Positions 8,333-17,006 of a stretch of DNA of 64,000 bases are shown piece after piece. A program made the position numbers and the translations under genes. Source of the DNA: Acidimicrobiales bacterium (GTDB lineage Bacteria > Actinomycetota > Acidimicrobiia > Acidimicrobiales > JADJXE01). Numbering within the stretch: position 1 is the stretch's first letter; each line of letters begins with the position of its first letter. Below the pieces are notes generated by a model. It had not been told where the DNA came from and searched no databases. It saw only the letters and a program-made list of their open reading frames with translations. Where the stretch lies: the NCBI GenBank assembly GCA_016716005.1, contig JADJXE010000001.1:509001-573000 (forward strand), read 5' to 3'.

Positions 8333-9301
8333 TCACGGCAACAGCAGCACGAGGTCGTGCTCGTTCTCGCAGACCCGCCGGCCGATGGCCGCGAGCTCCA
8401 CCGACCGGGACAGGCCGGTGAGGTGGGCGTTGGCCTGCATGATGCACATGATCCCCCACTTGAGCGTGCCGAGCGTCTCCCACCAGCGCACCACCTCGGG
8501 GTCGACGGCGACCCCCGACGCCGCCTCGTACGAGCCGAGCAGCGCCTCCAGCGACCCGAACCCACCCACCCGGCCGGGACCGCCGAACCGCCACGCCCGC
8601 ACGCAGAGCCAGCCCAGATCCTCCACCGGGTCGCCCACGTGGGCCAGCTCCCAGTCGAGCACGGCCCGCAGCCCCTCGGGGCCGACCACGAGGTTCCCGA
8701 TCCGGAAGTCGCCGTGCACCACGGTGGTGCGGTGCGAGGGTGGGCGGTTGGCCTCGAGCCACCGGAACGCGAGCTCGAAGGCGGGATGCGGAGCGCCCAG
8801 GGCGTCGAGCACGGCGCGGTACTGGCCCAGCTGATCCTGTTCCTCGAGCCCGGCCACGGCGTCGACGGGGATCGCGTGCACCGCCGCCAGGGCCCGCCCG
8901 CACTGCTCCGCCAGCACCGCGCGGGCCGGCTCGTACTGCGGGTCGCGGAGGATCTTGCGGGCGATGGTCTCCCCCGCGAGTCGCTCGAGCACGAGGAAGG
9001 GCGCACCGAGGGGCTCGGCGTCGGCACCGCTGGCGACCAGGCCGGCCACGGGCACGCCGGCGCGTGCGGCCGCTCGCAGCAGCGCGGCCTCGGTGGCCAT
9101 CCCGCCTCCCGGGCGGACCGCCCCGGGGCGCTCGCGCTGGAGCACCAGCGGGACGACCGTGGCGTCGGGCATCCGCCCGTCGAACGACCAGGTCTCGCGG
9201 GAGGCGCCCCCCGACAGCCGCCGCAGGCCCTCGACCGTCACCGGGCCCAGGGCATCGGCGAGGACGTCGCTCAGTGCCGAGGCCAGCGCGGCGGGTTCCA
9301 C
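8333..9301 (-). CDS. Phosphotransferase family protein (APH / ACAD10-like)
   Basis: This 322-residue aminoglycoside-phosphotransferase-fold kinase has a Brenner motif HGDFRIGN (catalytic D198) and the metal-binding D216 in DWELAHVGDP. The N-terminal lobe contains LSGGASRETW, as in choline-kinase-like proteins. Members paired with DUF6285 and acyl-CoA dehydrogenases resemble the kinase half of human ACAD10, which phosphorylates 4-hydroxy acyl-CoAs, so hydroxy-acid or hydroxyacyl-CoA catabolism is more likely than drug resistance. It lies 10 bases after the M23 hydrolase gene and before the DUF6285 gene, all on the minus strand. No acyl-CoA dehydrogenase is in the window. Confidence 0.8.
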   Translation of the reverse strand: MEPAALASALSDVLADALGPVTVEGLRRLSGGASRETWSFDGRMPDATVVPLVLQRERPGAVRPGGGMATEAALLRAAARAGVPVAGLVASGADAEPLGAPFLVLERLAGETIARKILRDPQYEPARAVLAEQCGRALAAVHAIPVDAVAGLEEQDQLGQYRAVLDALGAPHPAFELAFRWLEANRPPSHRTTVVHGDFRIGNLVVGPEGLRAVLDWELAHVGDPVEDLGWLCVRAWRFGGPGRVGGFGSLEALLGSYEAASGVAVDPEVVRWWETLGTLKWGIMCIMQANAHLTGLSRSVELAAIGRRVCENEHDLVLLLP

Positions 9302-9311
9302 GGCGTCCCGA

Positions 9312-10430
9312 TCAGCAGTAGCGGCTGACCCAGGGATAGGGGTTGACCGGCGATCCGTTGCCCGGGTGGACCTCGAAGTGGAGGTGGTACGGGCCTCCCC
9401 GCGCGTCGCCGGTGTTGCCCACGTAGCCGATCACCTCGCCGGCCGACACGTTGCGGGCCGGGCCTTCGTGGCCGGACAGGTGGTCGCCCCAGTAGAAGTT
9501 GCCGTCGGCACCGTAGAGCCGGAAGGTGAGCCCGCCGTCGCGGTCGAAGGTGGGCTCGAACCGGCCGGACACGGGGGCGACGATGGGCGTGCCCAGTGGA
9601 GCGAGGATGTCGTTGCCCTGATGGCGGCGGCCGCCGGGGCGGGGCGCGCCCCAGTCGTCGCTGAAGGCACGGGGACCCTGCACCGGGCACACCCACTCGC
9701 CGCCGGACGGCGCCGCGATGACGTTGCCGCCGGAGCCCGACCCGCTGCTGGCCGAGCCGCCGGAGCCCGACCCGCCGCTGCTGGCGGCCCGCTGCGGGGC
9801 GGCAGCCCGCGCCGCCGACGCCTGCTGCTGGCGGGCGGCCTCCGCCTGCCGGCGCTGCTCCTCCTCGGCCCGTCGCCTGGCCTCTTCCTCCTGGCGGCGC
9901 CGCTCCTCCTCCTGCAGGCGGGCAAGCTCGGCCTCGAGGGCCGCCTTGCGCTGCTCGAGCTCCCCGATCGCCACCTGCTGGTCGGCCCTGCGATCGGTCA
10001 GCTCGGCCTGGGCCGCGTCGAGGTCCTGGCGCTGACGCCGGTACTCGTCGATCACGTCTTCCTGACCCACCGTGACGAAGCGGGCCATGGCGTCGGCCAC
10101 GACGTGCTGGTTCAGGTCGCCGCCGACCATCCACGCCGCCACCGCCTCGTCGGAGCGGACGTAGCTGCGCAGGGCGACCTCCTGCACCGACGCCCGGAGG
10201 GCGGCCATCCGGGCCTCGGCCTCCCCGGTGCGGTGCTCGAGGTCGGTGAGGCCCTGCTCGATCTGCGCCAGCTCGGTCTGGGCCTGGGCGTACTCGGCGG
10301 CGGCCTGGTTGGCCCGCCGCTGGGCGGCGCTGATGTCGGCCTCGTCGGCCGATGCCCTCGGCGCCAGGCCCAGGGTGGCGACCACGAGGGCGCCCGCGAT
10401 CACGAGACGGGACGTTCTGGGAGTTCGCAC
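9312..10430 (-). CDS. Secreted M23 peptidase with coiled-coil domain
   Basis: This 372-residue exported protein is built like the EnvC/PcsB class: signal peptide (1-27, ending ASA), a long coiled coil (about 30-210, rich in Glu/Gln/Arg/Ala), a Ser/Gly linker and a C-terminal LytM/M23 domain. The zinc ligands are visible in HQGND and YHLHFEVH, so the peptidase is probably active on peptidoglycan cross-links; the coiled coil normally regulates it. GTG 10430 is preceded 9 bases upstream by TATCGT. A second protein of similar design starts at 36440, so cell separation may use two hydrolases. The phosphotransferase gene follows after 10 bases. Confidence 0.88.
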   Translation of the reverse strand: MRTPRTSRLVIAGALVVATLGLAPRASADEADISAAQRRANQAAAEYAQAQTELAQIEQGLTDLEHRTGEAEARMAALRASVQEVALRSYVRSDEAVAAWMVGGDLNQHVVADAMARFVTVGQEDVIDEYRRQRQDLDAAQAELTDRRADQQVAIGELEQRKAALEAELARLQEEERRRQEEEARRRAEEEQRRQAEAARQQQASAARAAAPQRAASSGGSGSGGSASSGSGSGGNVIAAPSGGEWVCPVQGPRAFSDDWGAPRPGGRRHQGNDILAPLGTPIVAPVSGRFEPTFDRDGGLTFRLYGADGNFYWGDHLSGHEGPARNVSAGEVIGYVGNTGDARGGPYHLHFEVHPGNGSPVNPYPWVSRYC

Positions 10431-10439
10431 GACCCGACC

Positions 10440-10445
10440 ACGATA
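10440..10445 (-). promoter_or_regulatory. Putative -10 element of the M23 gene (leaderless)
   Basis: Minus-strand TATCGT ends 9 bases before GTG 10430. It is the closest match to TATAAT among the -10-like hexamers in the window. Confidence 0.45.
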
Positions 10446-10461
10446 GCGAACGTTGCGATCC

Positions 10462-10487
10462 TGTGACAGCGATGGTCGAGGGTCACA
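10462..10487. promoter_or_regulatory. Inverted repeat TGTGAC-N14-GTCACA
   Basis: A perfect 6-base inverted repeat with a 14-base spacer lies in the 141-base gap between the divergent M23 and ABC exporter genes. The half sites resemble CRP/FNR-type halves but the spacing is longer than the usual N6, so the regulator is unknown. It may equally be chance. Confidence 0.25.
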
Positions 10488-10502
10488 CGGCGAGCGCGCC
10501 GG

Positions 10503-10508
10503 TAGCCT
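10503..10508 (+). promoter_or_regulatory. Putative -10 element of the ABC exporter operon
   Basis: TAGCCT ends 6 bases before an ATC codon at 10515 that is in frame with the exporter; the TAG is itself an in-frame stop. This is the same geometry as the leaderless starts elsewhere in the window, but without a standard start codon at the expected place. Confidence 0.35.
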
Positions 10509-10571
10509 CGGCCCATCCCCGGCACCACCACTGACCCCGACGGGCCCTGGTCGCCCTACGAGCCGATCGGC

Positions 10572-12434
10572 GTGACGGCCCGCTCCGACCCGCCCCGGGC
10601 CGGCATCCACCCCGACCGCGGCCGCAGCTGGCTGGGGCGGGCCAGGCCCCTCCTGCGGGCCCACCGGGGCCTGCTCGTGGCGTCGCTGGCGGCCGCGCTC
10701 GTCGCGCTGGTGCTGCAGGTCCTGATCCCCCTCGTGACGATGCGGGCGATCGACCAGGCGCTGGTCGCCAGGACCGCGCCGCTCGCCCCCTACATCTGGC
10801 TGTTCGTCGGGATCGGCGTCACCCGCGCCGTCCTCACCTACTTCTACCGTGCCGGGCTCTACCGGATGGCCTACGAGATCGAGTTCGACCTGCGCGCCAT
10901 CGTGTACGGCCACCTCACGCGCCTGTCGTTCTCGTTCTTCGACCGCGTGCAGTCCGGCCAGCTGATCTCGCGGGCCAACGCCGACATCCGCTCCGTGCAG
11001 CTCTTCCTCACGTTCGCGCCGCTCATGGCCCTGAGCCTGGTGAGCTTCGCGGTGGCCCTCGTGCTCATGCTCACGATCAACGTCGGCCTCACGCTGCTGT
11101 CGGTCGTCACGCTGCCGTTCGTGTACGTCGCGGGCCTGCGCCTGCGGAACCAGGTCTTCCCGCTGTCGTGGGTCGTGCAGGCCCGGACGGCCGAGGTGGC
11201 CACCATCGTCGAGGAGAACGTGAGCGGCGCCAGGGTGGTGAAGTCGTTCGCGGCCGAGGAGCGCCAGATCGGCCTGCTCGCCCGGGCGGCGCAGCGCCTC
11301 CGGTGGGCCAACGTCCGCCTGGCCGACGCCCGGGCCCGCTGGGCGCCGGTGATGGAGAACCTCCCCCGCCTCGGCTTGGCGGCCGTGCTCCTCTACGGCG
11401 GCTGGCTCGTGATCGACGGGCAGCTCGAGGTGGGCGCCATCGTGGCCTTCAACGCCTACGTCGTGATGCTCCAGACCCCCTTCCGCTTCCTCGGGTTCCT
11501 GTTGATGCTCCAGCAACGGGCGGCGGCCTCGGCCGACCGGATCTACGAGATCCTCGACGAGGCGCCCGAGATCCAGGACCGGCCCGGTGCGGTCGATCTC
11601 GTCGACCCCGTCGGCGACGTGGAGCTCCGCGACGTGCGCTTCGCCTACGCCACCCCGGGGCGGGGCCAGGGCGGCGACGAGTCGACCGCGGTGCTCGACG
11701 GCTTCTCCCTGCACCTCCGCCCCGGCGAGACGGTCGCGCTGGTCGGCGGCACCGGCTCCGGCAAGTCGACCGCTGCCCGGCTCCTGCTGCGCTTCTACGA
11801 CGTCGACGCCGGCGCGGTGCTGGTGGACGGCCACGACGTGCGCGACCTCACCACCGCCAGCCTGCGTGCGCTCGTCGGGCTCGTCGCCGACGAGCCCTTC
11901 CTGTTCTCGTGCTCGATCGCCGAGAACATCGCCTACGCCCGCCCCGACGCCACCCGCGACCAGATCGTCGCCGGAGCGGTCGCGGCCCAGGCGGACGCGT
12001 TCATCCGCGAGCTGCCCGACGGGTACGACACCGTGATCGGCGAGCGCGGCTACGACCTGTCGGGCGGCCAGCGCCAGCGGCTCTCCATCGCCCGCGCCCT
12101 GGTGGCCGACCCGCGCGTGCTCGTGCTCGACGACGCCACCAGCGCCGTCGACGTCCAGGTGGAGGCCGAGATCCACCGGGCGCTGCACACCCTGCTGGCC
12201 GGGCGGACCACCTTGCTCGTCGCCCATCGCCTGAGCACCATCGCGCTGGCCGACCGGGTGGCGCTGGTCGAGAGCGGCCGGGTGGTCGCCGAGGGCACCC
12301 ACACCGAGCTCCTGGCACGCGAACCCCGGTACGCGGCCGTGCTCGCCCACCTCGTCGACGCCGACGCCACCCCTCCGACCGGGGCCGGCGAGCCCGCCGT
12401 GCCGGAGCCCACGCTGGCCGGGGGAGGCGACTGA
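10572..12434 (+). CDS. ABC exporter subunit 1 (degenerate catalytic site)
   Basis: This 620-residue half-transporter has an N-terminal six-helix exporter domain (about 30-320) and a nucleotide-binding domain. Walker A is GGTGSGKST (K398), the signature LSGGQRQ (from about 496) is canonical, but Walker B reads VLDDATSAVD, with Asp where the catalytic Glu should be. Such a subunit pairs with one that has a proper Glu, as in TM287/288 and BmrCD, and the next gene fits. The substrate is unknown; drugs, lipids or peptides are typical. The first standard start is GTG 10572, yet the frame is open and protein-like back to 10506, and ATC 10515 sits where a leaderless start is expected. The stop overlaps the next ATG. 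Confidence 0.9.
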   Translation: MTARSDPPRAGIHPDRGRSWLGRARPLLRAHRGLLVASLAAALVALVLQVLIPLVTMRAIDQALVARTAPLAPYIWLFVGIGVTRAVLTYFYRAGLYRMAYEIEFDLRAIVYGHLTRLSFSFFDRVQSGQLISRANADIRSVQLFLTFAPLMALSLVSFAVALVLMLTINVGLTLLSVVTLPFVYVAGLRLRNQVFPLSWVVQARTAEVATIVEENVSGARVVKSFAAEERQIGLLARAAQRLRWANVRLADARARWAPVMENLPRLGLAAVLLYGGWLVIDGQLEVGAIVAFNAYVVMLQTPFRFLGFLLMLQQRAAASADRIYEILDEAPEIQDRPGAVDLVDPVGDVELRDVRFAYATPGRGQGGDESTAVLDGFSLHLRPGETVALVGGTGSGKSTAARLLLRFYDVDAGAVLVDGHDVRDLTTASLRALVGLVADEPFLFSCSIAENIAYARPDATRDQIVAGAVAAQADAFIRELPDGYDTVIGERGYDLSGGQRQRLSIARALVADPRVLVLDDATSAVDVQVEAEIHRALHTLLAGRTTLLVAHRLSTIALADRVALVESGRVVAEGTHTELLAREPRYAAVLAHLVDADATPPTGAGEPAVPEPTLAGGGD

Positions 12435-14425
12435 TGGCGTGGGGCGGCCCGCCGGCCGGCGGGCCCTGGGGAGGCCCCACGGCGGGCGCGGCCAGCGCGG
12501 CCGCCGGCCTGCCCTTCGCCGGGGTGCCCCCCGAGCTGGCCCCGCGGGTGCAGGCGATCCTCGACCACGAGCCCGTCCACCCCGAGCCCACGGTGGCCTT
12601 CACCCACGTGATGGACGACCGGCGGCCCTTCACCCTCCGCCGGTTCCTCGGCACCGAGCGGGCCGGCATCGCCCTCGCCTTCCTGCTGGTGGTGGTCGAG
12701 ACGCTGGCCGTCCAGGCCGGTCCGCTGCTGACCCAGGTCGCCATCGACAAGGGCATCGACGCCCGCGACGTGCGCGTGCTGGCCGTGCTGGCCGCCGTCT
12801 TCGCCGCGACCGTCGCGCTCGGGATGGTGGTGGGCGGGCTGCGGGTGAGCTGGACGGCCCGCGTCGGCGAGAAGCTCCTGTACCGCCTGCGCATCCGGGT
12901 GTTCACGCACCTGCAGCGCCAGTCCGTCGACTACTTCACGGCCGAGAAGGGCGGCCGGGTGATGACCCGGATGACGAGCGACATCGACGCGCTGAGCGCC
13001 CTGTTCCAGGACGGGATCGTGAACCTCGCCGTGCAGGGCCTCACGATGCTCGTCGTCACGGTGATCCTGTTCCTCCTCAACCCCTTCCTCGCCGTGCTCA
13101 CGGTGCTGGTGGTGGTCCCGGCCATGACCGTGCTGAGCCTCTGGTTCCGGTCGGCGTCGGACCGTGGCTACCTGGCCGTGCGCGAGCGCATCGCCGACGT
13201 GCTGGCCGACCTGCAGGAGACCCTCTCGGGCATCCGCGTGATCGCCGCCACGAACCGCCGCCGCCACAACGTGGTGCACCACCGCAACGTGCTCGGCGAC
13301 TACCGCCGGGCCAACGTCCACACCGCGAGGATCGGCGCGCTGTACGGCCCGGCCAGCGACCTCGTGGGTGTGGCCGGTCAGGCCGTCGTGCTGGGCGTCG
13401 GCGGCACGATGGTGCTCCAGGGTCGCCTCAGCCTGGGCGAGCTCACCGCCTTCGTCCTCTACCTGGCGGCCTTCTTCGCACCGATCCAGCAGCTGGTCCA
13501 GCTCTACACCACGTACCAGTCGGGCCAGGCGGCCGTGGTGAAGCTGCGGGAGCTCCTGGCGGCCGAGCCCACGGTGGAGGAACGGCCCGGCGCCCTCGAC
13601 CTGCCGCCCATCGAGGGCCGGATCGAGTTCGACGACGTCTCGTTCTCCTACGCGCCGCGCGCGAGGAGCGAACCCGCCGGCGACGGCGGCGGCGGCGGGC
13701 GCGACCCCGACGGTGAGGCCGTCCTGCGCCACGTGACCCTCGTGGTCGAGCCCGGCGAGACCATCGCCTTCGTGGGTCCGACCGGAGCGGGCAAGTCGAC
13801 GCTGGCCAAGCTGGTCACCCGCTTCCACGACCCGACCGAGGGCCGCGTGCTGGTCGACGGCATCGACCTCCGCGACGTCACGCTCGCGTCGCTGCGGCTG
13901 CAGCTGGGGGTCGTGCCCCAGGAGCCGTTCCTCTTCGCGGGCACCCTGCGCGACAACGTGGCCTTCGCCCGGCCCGACGCCGACGAGGCCGAGGTGCTCG
14001 CCGCCTGCCACGCGGTCGGGCTCGACGACCTGCTCGCGCAGCTGCCGGCCGGGCTCGACACCCCTGTGCACGAGCGGGGGGCGTCGCTCTCGTCGGGTGA
14101 GCGCCAGCTGCTGGCGCTGGCCCGGGCGTTCCTGGCGCGCCCGCGGGTCCTGGTGCTCGACGAGGCCACCTCGAACCTCGACCCGCGCTCGGAGGGCCGG
14201 GTGGAGCGGGCGTTCGACGCGGTGCGCGAGGGTCGCACGGCGATCGTGATCGCCCACCGCCTGGCCACCGCCGCCCGCGCCGACCGCATCGCCGTGATCG
14301 ACGAGGGGCGGCTGGTTGAGGTGGGCCACCACGACGAGCTGCTGGCCGCGGGGGGCCGGTACGCCGACATGTACGCGACCTGGTCCGCCCACCTGGGCGG
14401 CCCCGCCGCCGACCGCCCCGGGTAG
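12434..14425 (+). CDS. ABC exporter subunit 2 (canonical catalytic Glu)
   Basis: This 663-residue half-transporter is the partner of the preceding protein: its ATG overlaps the previous TGA. A Gly/Pro/Ala-rich N-terminus (1-35) precedes six predicted helices and the nucleotide-binding domain with Walker A GPTGAGKST, signature LSSGERQ, Walker B LVLDEATSNLD and the H-loop IAHRLAT. The Glu is present but the signature departs from LSGGQ, the complementary pattern to subunit 1. The dimer would therefore have one active site (this Walker A/B with the LSGGQ of subunit 1) and one degenerate site. A short Gly/Asp insertion follows the first strand of the nucleotide-binding domain. Confidence 0.9.
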   Translation: MAWGGPPAGGPWGGPTAGAASAAAGLPFAGVPPELAPRVQAILDHEPVHPEPTVAFTHVMDDRRPFTLRRFLGTERAGIALAFLLVVVETLAVQAGPLLTQVAIDKGIDARDVRVLAVLAAVFAATVALGMVVGGLRVSWTARVGEKLLYRLRIRVFTHLQRQSVDYFTAEKGGRVMTRMTSDIDALSALFQDGIVNLAVQGLTMLVVTVILFLLNPFLAVLTVLVVVPAMTVLSLWFRSASDRGYLAVRERIADVLADLQETLSGIRVIAATNRRRHNVVHHRNVLGDYRRANVHTARIGALYGPASDLVGVAGQAVVLGVGGTMVLQGRLSLGELTAFVLYLAAFFAPIQQLVQLYTTYQSGQAAVVKLRELLAAEPTVEERPGALDLPPIEGRIEFDDVSFSYAPRARSEPAGDGGGGGRDPDGEAVLRHVTLVVEPGETIAFVGPTGAGKSTLAKLVTRFHDPTEGRVLVDGIDLRDVTLASLRLQLGVVPQEPFLFAGTLRDNVAFARPDADEAEVLAACHAVGLDDLLAQLPAGLDTPVHERGASLSSGERQLLALARAFLARPRVLVLDEATSNLDPRSEGRVERAFDAVREGRTAIVIAHRLATAARADRIAVIDEGRLVEVGHHDELLAAGGRYADMYATWSAHLGGPAADRPG

Positions 14426-14428
14426 GTT
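14423..14428 (+). promoter_or_regulatory. Putative -10 element of the ThDP enzyme gene (leaderless)
   Basis: TAGGTT ends 6 bases before GTG 14435; its TAG is also the stop codon of the ABC exporter gene. The short gap leaves no room for a ribosome site, so transcription could start at the initiation codon. Confidence 0.4.
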
Positions 14429-14434
14429 GGCCCG

Positions 14435-16090
14435 GTGAGCGAGCGCCGCGGGTCCGACGCGCTGCTCGAGGTGCTCCGCACCGAGGGCGTCCGCCACGTG
14501 TTCGGCAACCCGGGCACCACCGAGCTGCCGCTGGTCGACGCCCTCGCCGGCGCCGACGACCTGCGGTACGTGCTCGGCCTCCAGGAGGCCACCGTGGTCG
14601 GCATGGCCGACGGCTACGCCCAGGCCACCGGCCGGCCGGCGTTCTGCAACCTCCACACCGCGGCCGGCCTCGGCAACGCCATCGGCAACCTCACCAACGC
14701 CCGGGTGCTCGGCACCCCGCTGGTCGTCACCGCCGGACAGCAGCACGAGGCGCACCTGGTCGCCGATCCCATGCTGTCCGGCGACCTGGTGGCCATGGCC
14801 GCCCCGGTGACCAAGTGGGCCCACGAGGTGCGGGGGCTCGGCGAGCTCGGGACGGTGCTGCGGCGCGCCTTCCACGACGTGGTGGCTCCCCCCACCGGAC
14901 CGGTGTTCGTGTCGCTGCGCATGTCCACCCTGGACGAGATCGGCGAGGCCGAGGTGCCACCTCGCTCCGCGGTGGAGCACCGGGTGGTCGGGGGCGCGCT
15001 GGCCGAGCTGGCCGAGCTGCTCACCGAGCCCGCCCCGGGCGCGGTCGCGATCGTGGTCGGCGACGAGGTGAGCGCCTCCGGCGCCCAGGCCGCGGTGACG
15101 GCCCTGGCCGAGGCGCTGGGGGCACCGGTGCACGGCGCACCGCTGTACTCGACGGGCGTGTTCCCACCGACGCACCCGCTGTGGCAGGGGATGCTCCCCC
15201 CGAGCGCGGCGGGCATCCACGCCGCCCTGCGCCGATACGAGCGGGTGCTGCTGATCGGCGGCCAGGCGTTCCTCGTGTACCCGTACACGCCGGGCTCCCC
15301 CGTGCCCGACGAGGTGGAGCTGCTCCACGTGTCGCCCGATCCCGCGCAGCTGGCGCGCACCCACGCCGTGCGCCTCGGCGTGGTCGGCGACCCGAGGGCC
15401 ACCGTCGAGGCGCTCCTCCCCCACGTGGCCGCCCGCGCCGACGCCGGCGGCGCCGCCGACGCGCTGGCCGACGCGACCACCCGGCGGCACGCCGAGATCG
15501 AGCGCCTGGAGGACACCGCCCTCGCCCGCTACGGCCCGGCCCCGGTGGAGCCGATGGCGGCTGCGCACGCCCTGGTGCGCGCCCTCCCGGCCGACACGCC
15601 GGTCGTCGACGAGGCCATCACCACCGGCCCCTACGTCCGCGGGTTCCACCACAGCGACCGCCCCGGCCGGTACTTCTTCTGCCGGGGCGGCGGGCTCGGC
15701 TGGGGCATGCCGGCCGCCGTCGGCGTGTCGCTGGCCTACGGCGGCGAGGCCGTGCTGTGCGTGGTGGGCGACGGCTCGGCCCTCTACTCCCCGCAGGCGC
15801 TGTGGAGCGCGGCCCACGAGGGCCTCCCGGTCGTGGTGGCCGTGGTGAACAACCGGCGGTACCGCATCCTGCAGGACGCGCTGCGCGCCCGCGAGGGCCC
15901 GGCCGCGGCACGCGACCGGTGGCCGGGCCTCGAGCTCGTCGACCCGGCGGTCGACTTCGTGGCGCTGGCCCGGTCGCTGGGGGTCGATGCCACGCAGGTC
16001 GATCACGCGGCCGACATCGGCGACGCCGTCCGTGCCGCGCTCGCCTCGGGCCGGCCGCACCTGCTCGACGTGCCGATCACCGCCCCGTGA
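14435..16090 (+). CDS. Benzoylformate decarboxylase-like ThDP enzyme
   Basis: This 551-residue thiamine-diphosphate enzyme is of the acetolactate synthase/benzoylformate decarboxylase family. FGNPGTTELP and GLQEATVVGMADGYA carry the activating Glu, NLHTAAGLGNAIGNL matches the part of benzoylformate decarboxylase that holds catalytic His70, and GDGSALYS...VVNN is the diphosphate/Mg site. The region matching VFRYHQYDPG (His281 in the Pseudomonas enzyme) reads AFLVYPYTPG, so that second catalytic His is replaced by Tyr. A 2-oxo acid decarboxylase or lyase is likely, but the substrate is open. The stop overlaps the start of the next gene (GTGA), so a lone ABC ATPase is coupled to it. Confidence 0.85.
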   Translation: MSERRGSDALLEVLRTEGVRHVFGNPGTTELPLVDALAGADDLRYVLGLQEATVVGMADGYAQATGRPAFCNLHTAAGLGNAIGNLTNARVLGTPLVVTAGQQHEAHLVADPMLSGDLVAMAAPVTKWAHEVRGLGELGTVLRRAFHDVVAPPTGPVFVSLRMSTLDEIGEAEVPPRSAVEHRVVGGALAELAELLTEPAPGAVAIVVGDEVSASGAQAAVTALAEALGAPVHGAPLYSTGVFPPTHPLWQGMLPPSAAGIHAALRRYERVLLIGGQAFLVYPYTPGSPVPDEVELLHVSPDPAQLARTHAVRLGVVGDPRATVEALLPHVAARADAGGAADALADATTRRHAEIERLEDTALARYGPAPVEPMAAAHALVRALPADTPVVDEAITTGPYVRGFHHSDRPGRYFFCRGGGLGWGMPAAVGVSLAYGGEAVLCVVGDGSALYSPQALWSAAHEGLPVVVAVVNNRRYRILQDALRAREGPAAARDRWPGLELVDPAVDFVALARSLGVDATQVDHAADIGDAVRAALASGRPHLLDVPITAP

Positions 16091-16893
16091 CCGCCGGCGC
16101 CGGCGAGCCCCTCCTCGCGCTCCGCGACGTGAGCGTGCGGCGGGACGACCGCACGCTCCTCGACCGGGTGACCTGGGAGGTGCGGCCGGGCGAGCGCTGG
16201 GTCGTGCTGGGGCCGAACGGGTCGGGGAAGACCACCTTGGTCCGGGTCGCATCGCTGTACCTGCACCCGTCGGCCGGCGAGGTCGAGCTGTTGGGCGAGC
16301 GGCTCGGCCGCACCGACGTCCGCTCGCTGCGCCGGCGGATCGGGCTGGCCAGCGCGGCCCTCGCGGATCAGCTCCGCCCGCAGCTGACCGCGGCCGAGGT
16401 GGTGATGACCGCCCGCCACGCGGCGCTGGAGCCGTGGTGGCACGAGTACGACCGAGCCGACCGCGACCGGGCCGCCGGGCTGCTGGGCGCGCTCGGCTGC
16501 GCCGGGATGGCGGCGCGCACGTTCGGCACGCTCTCCTCGGGGGAGCGCCAGCGCGTGCTGCTCGCCCGCACGCTCATGGCCGAGCCCGCCCTGGTGCTGC
16601 TCGACGAGCCCACGGCCGGTCTCGACCTGGGCGGCCGCGAGACGCTGGTCTCGCGGCTGGGGGCGCTGGCCGCAGATCCGGCCTCGCCGCCGCTGGTGCT
16701 GGTGACCCACCACGTGGACGAGATCCCCGCGGCGTTCACCCACGTGCTGCTCCTGCACCGGGGCCGCGTGCTCTCGGCCGGGCCCCTCGCCGAGGTGCTC
16801 ACCGCCCGGAACCTGTCCGGGCTCTTCGGCCTGTCCCTCCGGCTCGAGCGCCGGGGCCCGCGCTGGGCGGCCTGGGCCGAGCCCGACGGCTAG
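16087..16893 (+). CDS. ABC transporter ATP-binding protein (ModF/COG1119-like)
   Basis: This 268-residue single nucleotide-binding domain has Walker A GPNGSGKTT, signature LSSGERQR, Walker B LVLLDEPTAGLD and the H-loop VTHHVDEIP. The context residues (RWVVLGPNGSGKTT, HHVDEIP) resemble the COG1119 group (ModF/YlmA), which usually lacks a neighbouring permease; none is found here either. It may energise a permease encoded elsewhere or have a non-transport role. GTG 16087 overlaps the previous stop. A pair of hairpins follows 15 bases after the stop. Confidence 0.82.
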   Translation: MTAGAGEPLLALRDVSVRRDDRTLLDRVTWEVRPGERWVVLGPNGSGKTTLVRVASLYLHPSAGEVELLGERLGRTDVRSLRRRIGLASAALADQLRPQLTAAEVVMTARHAALEPWWHEYDRADRDRAAGLLGALGCAGMAARTFGTLSSGERQRVLLARTLMAEPALVLLDEPTAGLDLGGRETLVSRLGALAADPASPPLVLVTHHVDEIPAAFTHVLLLHRGRVLSAGPLAEVLTARNLSGLFGLSLRLERRGPRWAAWAEPDG

Positions 16894-16907
16894 CGAGGCC
16901 GTGCCGC

Positions 16908-16946
16908 CCGGGCGTTCTTCGCCCGGTTCACCACCGCCACGGTGGT
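16908..16946. terminator. Tandem hairpins between convergent genes
   Basis: Two adjacent perfect inverted repeats: CCGGGCG-TTCTT-CGCCCGG (16908-16926) and ACCACCG-CCA-CGGTGGT (16930-16946). They sit between the ABC ATPase and the convergent SRPBCC gene. No U-tract follows on either strand, as often in GC-rich actinobacteria, so termination by these stems is inferred. Confidence 0.45.
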
Positions 16947-17006
16947 CGATCGGCCCGAGAACGTGCACCAGCGGGGGCGGCCGGGGCTGGGCCGGGCCCG
17001 ACGGCG

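Noticed and set aside
12050..16252. Open frame of 1400 codons on the minus strand
   Set aside because: It is antisense to an ABC exporter subunit and a ThDP enzyme with full motifs. Its sequence is a low-complexity mix of His, Arg, Gly, Ala and Val without domains.
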